A DNA stretch of 38,362 nt, taken from assembly GCA_902606065.1 (NCBI GenBank), contig CACLEX010000005.1:1-38362 (forward strand). Direction: 5' to 3'. The notes under the pieces are model-generated. The model ran no database searches. It saw only the letters and a list, made by a program, of their open reading frames with translations, and was not told where the DNA came from. Made by a program: the position numbers and the translations under genes. Below, in pieces: positions 36,687 to 38,362 of this stretch. Each line of letters starts with the position of its first letter. Position 1 is the first letter of the stretch. This stretch comes from an uncultured Pelagibacteraceae bacterium (lineage in GTDB: Bacteria; Pseudomonadota; Alphaproteobacteria; Pelagibacterales; Pelagibacteraceae).

Positions 36687-37298
36687 TTAGTGGGACCATA
36701 TATCATCCTTGAATAATGCCAAATCAAGTTCTACTCTAGTTTTTAAAAATTTAAGACAATCTTTGTATAAATCAATTCTTTTTTCTCTCTCTAAAATTTT
36801 ATTTAATTCGTTGTGAATTTTATGAAGATAAATTACGTCATTAGCACAATACTTCATTTGAGCAGGTGTTAAATCACCCCCGAAATCTGAATTTTGAAAT
36901 TGTTTACTAATATCTATGTTTACAAATTCCTTTATTAATGTTTTTAGTGAGTGATTATCTGCATAGCTTCTTGCTAAACGACTTGCAATTTTTGTATCTA
37001 GAATATTATTTGTATCTGTTTTTAAGTAATACTTAATATGAGCCATGTCTGCTCTACCATAATGAAAGATTTTTGTGATTTTATTATCTCTTAATATTTT
37101 TATTAAATTAGGAGCTTGATAACTTGATCTATCCAGTTGAATTATATGTGCATCAGAATTACCTGATGAAATTTGTACTAAACATAATGGGTCTCTTCTG
37201 ACATTTAGACCCATAAACTCTCCATCAACAGCTATTACATTGCCTAAATCTAAATCATCTGGTAAGTCATTTTTGTGGAGTTTAATATCAATATTCAT
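36687..37298 (-). CDS. ribonuclease D-like 3'-5' exonuclease
   Basis: IAVDGEFMGLNVRRDPLCLVQISSG, IFHYGRADMAHI, YCANDVIYLHKIHNEL (DEDDy). Confidence 0.92.
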   Translation of the reverse strand: MNIDIKLHKNDLPDDLDLGNVIAVDGEFMGLNVRRDPLCLVQISSGNSDAHIIQLDRSSYQAPNLIKILRDNKITKIFHYGRADMAHIKYYLKTDTNNILDTKIASRLARSYADNHSLKTLIKEFVNIDISKQFQNSDFGGDLTPAQMKYCANDVIYLHKIHNELNKILEREKRIDLYKDCLKFLKTRVELDLALFKDDIWSH

Positions 37299-37315
37299 TT
37301 TTTAAAGACTTATAT

Positions 37316-38269
37316 ATGAAAGGAAAAAATTGTCTAATTTTTGGTGGTAGTGGTCAAATTGGACGTCATCTAATTAGAAAGTTAACAAAAAATGACTATA
37401 AGGTTATTGTTGTTACCAGAAACATTCACCAAAAAGGCCACATCATCAAAACTCAGGGAAATGCTGGTTATATTGATATTGTTGAGGCAAATATTTTTGA
37501 AGAAAATAAAATTAAAAGTTTATTCGAAAGGGCAGATGTTTGTATAAATCTAATTGGCATTTTGTATGAAAAAAAAAGAAGTTCTTTTAGAAATATTCAT
37601 ACTTTATTACCATCTCTCTTAGCAAAACTTTGTAAGCAAAATAATTTAAAACATTTTATTCATTTATCAGCATTAGGTATTAACGAATCAACCGAGTCTA
37701 AATATGCCCAAAGTAAGCTAGATGGTGAAAAAGAGATATTAAAAAACTTTCCTTTGTCTACTATTTTAAGACCATCAGTTGTTTATTCTGTCGATGATAA
37801 TTTTACGACTAACTTTATGACACTGTTAAATAGGCTTCCAGTATTTCCACTTTATTATAATGGACAAACAAAATTTATGCCCATTCATTCTTCTGATTTA
37901 GTAGATATTATCTACAATATAATCTCTAAAAATGTCTATTCTCAGATAATTGAGTGTGTGGGCACAGAAACACTGACGCTAAAGGAAATAATAGAAAAAT
38001 TATTAAATTTAATAGATAAAAGAAGAATTTTATTACCTGTTCCCTTGTTTTTTGGAAAATTATCAGCAAAGTTTTTTCAATTATTCCCCAAACCGTTGCT
38101 TACAGAAGATCAACTTAAACTTTTAAAATTTGATAATGTTATATCAGGCAAATATAAAACAAATTCAGATATTGGGTTTCCAGCTAAATGTTTATTTGAA
38201 AAAGAAGTGGAAAAATATTGTTATATGTGGAAAGAGGGTGGACAATTCTCAAAAAAAAATATCTCTTAG
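37316..38269 (+). CDS. NAD(P)-binding protein, complex I NDUFA9-subunit-like
   Basis: NCLIFGGSGQIGRHLIRKLTKNDYKVIVVTRN Rossmann; KHFIHLSALGI, YAQSKLDGEKEIL, LRPSVVYSVDDNF, MPIHSSDL. Confidence 0.88.
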   Translation: MKGKNCLIFGGSGQIGRHLIRKLTKNDYKVIVVTRNIHQKGHIIKTQGNAGYIDIVEANIFEENKIKSLFERADVCINLIGILYEKKRSSFRNIHTLLPSLLAKLCKQNNLKHFIHLSALGINESTESKYAQSKLDGEKEILKNFPLSTILRPSVVYSVDDNFTTNFMTLLNRLPVFPLYYNGQTKFMPIHSSDLVDIIYNIISKNVYSQIIECVGTETLTLKEIIEKLLNLIDKRRILLPVPLFFGKLSAKFFQLFPKPLLTEDQLKLLKFDNVISGKYKTNSDIGFPAKCLFEKEVEKYCYMWKEGGQFSKKNIS

Positions 38270-38288
38270 TAAAAGTTAATTAATGTCT

Positions 38289-38362
38289 TTAAGCTGATTT
38301 TATTTTTTTTTCTATAAATTCTGGCACTTCATCTTTATCGGTGACATCATCTTTTTTACCTT
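38289..38362 (-). CDS. C-terminal fragment of an unidentified CDS (continues beyond window)
   Basis: Reverse translation ...GKKDDVTDKDEVPEFIEKKIKSA* open to the window edge. Confidence 0.45.
   Translation of the reverse strand, partial: GKKDDVTDKDEVPEFIEKKIKSA

Noticed and set aside
1-38362. CRISPR array, transposon, prophage or classical defence island
   Set aside because: No regularly spaced repeats, terminal inverted repeats, transposase/integrase or phage structural genes seen; content is mostly housekeeping.

Overview
AT-rich, gene-dense bacterial chromosome segment. Gene content and order (murA-DUF2948-hisD-infA; aroA-cmk-rpsA-ihfB-pyrF-trpF-trpB-trpA-accD-folC; rnd-kdsD-lptC-lptB; rpmH-rnpA-yidD-yidC-argB) are alphaproteobacterial, and low GC with extreme compaction suggest a SAR11/Pelagibacterales-like organism (inference; no search was run). 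Most of the window is core metabolism. I found no CRISPR array, transposon, prophage or obvious defence island. Main observations worth a second look: (1) a tRNA-His gene 4 nt upstream of hisS that lacks the near-universal G-1:C73 identity pair, with a non-canonical HisRS motif; (2) coordinated A18/G55 replacement of the conserved G18/U55 tertiary pair in tRNA-Phe and tRNA-His but not in tRNA-Thr, plus an A54/T58 swap in tRNA-His; (3) trpB and a DUF2948 gene both broken by one extra base in an 8-nt homopolymer at or near their N-termini, meaning sequencing error, slippage decoding or decay; (4) an MGME1-like (mitochondrial genome maintenance exonuclease) PD-(D/E)XK nuclease gene between rmuC and an exonuclease I-like gene; (5) an adjacent SET-domain methyltransferase and histone-deacetylase-family gene; (6) missing lptA and engB in otherwise conserved contexts. 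Several small ORFs below the 60-aa ORF-track cutoff are also proposed.
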